Positions 63,122 to 64,000 of a DNA stretch of 64,000 nt are shown one piece after another (position 1 is the stretch's first letter; every line of letters begins with the position of its first letter). The DNA is taken from positions 310,001 through 374,000 of the forward strand of contig NZ_VTHB01000001.1 in NCBI RefSeq assembly GCF_009729205.1, read 5' to 3'. The stretch comes from Mycobacteroides sp. CBMA 271. GTDB taxonomy: Bacteria; Actinomycetota; Actinomycetes; Mycobacteriales; Mycobacteriaceae. A model generated the notes under the pieces. It saw nothing but the letters and a program-made list of their open reading frames with translations. It did no database searches and was not told the DNA's origin. Both the position numbers and the translations under genes were made by a program.

Positions 63122-64000
63122 ATGTCGCCGCGTCGCCGAATCTCCGTGGTCTTGGTGACCTCCGCCATTCTCGGATCAAGCATTGCGGTCGACGTTGCAC
63201 CCTTGGCCTACGCCGATCCCTGCGCGGGCCCCGCAGCGGGGCTTCAGCCACCGACCCCGGTCCCCGACGACGGCATGCCCGGCCAGGCGCCGCCCATCGG
63301 CCGCAGGCCCGTCAACGCCAACGACAAAGCGCCGCTGCCAGAACTGGGCAAGCTGCCCTTGGCCATCCTCAAGCAGGTCCTGCCTCAACAGAGCGCAAAG
63401 AAGAAGCCGGGCTGGGCCCAAGAGATGACCCGGCCCGCGCTGCCGAATCCGCCCGAGCCGGGCTCGCCGAACAATCTTCAAGACCAGCAGGCCGCTGCGG
63501 TAGCTCCGGCCCCCGCCCCGGCGCCCGCGGTCGGCCCGGCCGCCGAGGCCGCCGTCTCCCCCACGACGTCCGTCGTCGGCTGGGTCACCGGCGTGGACAC
63601 CGGCGCCAACACGCTGCAACGCTTCAGCATCTCCGGGACCGACCTCGGAATCATGTGGGATAACGGTGATTCCGGTGGCCGTCAGGTGTTGATGGCCTTC
63701 GGCGATACGTACGGTTACTGCGGAATGAAGAGCCAGCAGTGGCGCTACAACACCCTGCTGCGCACGCAGGACAAGGCGCTCTCGCGTGGGCTCCAGGTCG
63801 CGGACGGATCGACGTCCAACCCGTATGCCGGCTCCCCGCAGTCTCGCCCGGGATACTCCAAGCAGATCATTCCGCCCATCAAGTGGGCGGCCCAGGAACG
63901 CGGCATCATCCCGACCGCCGCCGTCTCCGTGGGACGCACCCAGTACATGAACTACATGTCCATCAAGAGCTGGGACAGCGCCGGCGAATGGACCACCAAC
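63122..64000 (+). CDS. secreted DUF4185 protein (3' end outside window)
   Basis: The frame opens with ATG at 63122 and stays open to the window end (293 codons). Signal peptide MSPRRRISVVLVTSAILGSS with cleavage near AYA-DP. A Pro/Ala-rich linker (PAPAPAPAVGPAAEAA around residues 130-150) is followed by the start of DUF4185: VTGVDTGANTLQRFSISGTD, LGIMWDNGDSGG, VLMAFGDTYGYCG. DUF4185 has a beta-propeller-like pattern and is found in mycobacterial exported proteins of unknown role. The upstream region 62861-63121 shows no gene. Confidence 0.88.
   Translation, partial: MSPRRRISVVLVTSAILGSSIAVDVAPLAYADPCAGPAAGLQPPTPVPDDGMPGQAPPIGRRPVNANDKAPLPELGKLPLAILKQVLPQQSAKKKPGWAQEMTRPALPNPPEPGSPNNLQDQQAAAVAPAPAPAPAVGPAAEAAVSPTTSVVGWVTGVDTGANTLQRFSISGTDLGIMWDNGDSGGRQVLMAFGDTYGYCGMKSQQWRYNTLLRTQDKALSRGLQVADGSTSNPYAGSPQSRPGYSKQIIPPIKWAAQERGIIPTAAVSVGRTQYMNYMSIKSWDSAGEWTTN

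Overview
The window looks like chromosome of a rapidly growing mycobacterium, most probably the Mycobacteroides abscessus/chelonae group. Reasons: high-GC coding sequence, F420-dependent oxidoreductases of the LLM and Ddn types, mycolic-acid-type methyltransferase, DUF3349, DUF4436, DUF4873 and DUF4185 proteins, CYP136, SigC, and a gene order that resembles the M. tuberculosis Rv3046c to Rv3068c neighbourhood (DUF3349, nrdF2, nrdE-nrdI-nrdH, FMN reductase, TetR, SDR, TetR, CYP136, pgm) with much inserted material. The species is an inference from protein families, not from a database search.

Layout. 1-4.1 kb: end of a Cys-rich secreted protein, DUF3349, nrdF, SDR, MenJ-like reductase. 4.1-9.5 kb: membrane protein, mycothiol-type isomerase, alpha/beta hydrolase, MpaB-like oxygenase, HTH-less LysR-type protein divergent from DUF5997, cold shock protein. 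9.8-12.7 kb: nrdHIE operon. 13.2-21.3 kb: MHS transporter, FMN reductase, TetR, ammonia-type nadE, SDR, DUF4349 lipoprotein, TetR divergent from cyp136, stand-alone LeuA regulatory domain. 21.3-29.9 kb: CobW GTPase, NAD(P)-binding protein, LLM enzyme, SRPBCC protein, sigC beside a PepSY membrane protein and a zinc-finger anti-sigma-like membrane protein, YeiH transporter, SPFH protein. 30-41.5 kb: acyl-CoA synthetase with a PASTA lipoprotein, pyrimidine-dimer glycosylase, SDR/LLM/phosphotransferase cluster, decayed P1 peptidase, sirtuin, serine hydrolase divergent from a TetR, acyltransferase, RsiV/Mpt64-like secreted protein.

41.6-56.5 kb is the most accessory-looking part: cyclopropane-synthase-type methyltransferase, zinc alcohol dehydrogenase, SDR, three different ExxH/ExxH (putative di-iron) proteins, two Ddn-type F420 proteins, a PDR-type 2Fe-2S flavoreductase, DUF4873, enoyl-reductase-like protein and small membrane proteins. 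Two operons here (46.6 kb and 52.0 kb) carry the same kind of enzymes and are preceded by a closely similar operator-like element; together they form a candidate redox/lipid-modifying system. No transcription factor gene lies in this stretch. The stretch ends in an orphan C-terminal fragment of a polymorphic toxin (VHNC junction followed by a GIY-YIG-like piece) next to tRNA-Ala(GGC). 56.6-64 kb returns to ordinary genes: MFS exporter, pgm, two tandem carboxylesterases, and a DUF4185 secreted protein cut by the window end.

Regulation visible in the sequence: paired NrdR boxes with the same 32-bp spacing upstream of nrdF and nrdH; three copies of a TTGACAC..GT[CA]AAG palindrome (SDR at 1981, TetR/cyp136, acyl-CoA synthetase); two copies of an ACCGATCGGT-centred palindrome (MpaB-like gene, and a TetR/serine hydrolase pair 31 kb away); and many TANNNT boxes placed 6-7 nt before the start codon, which predicts leaderless transcripts.
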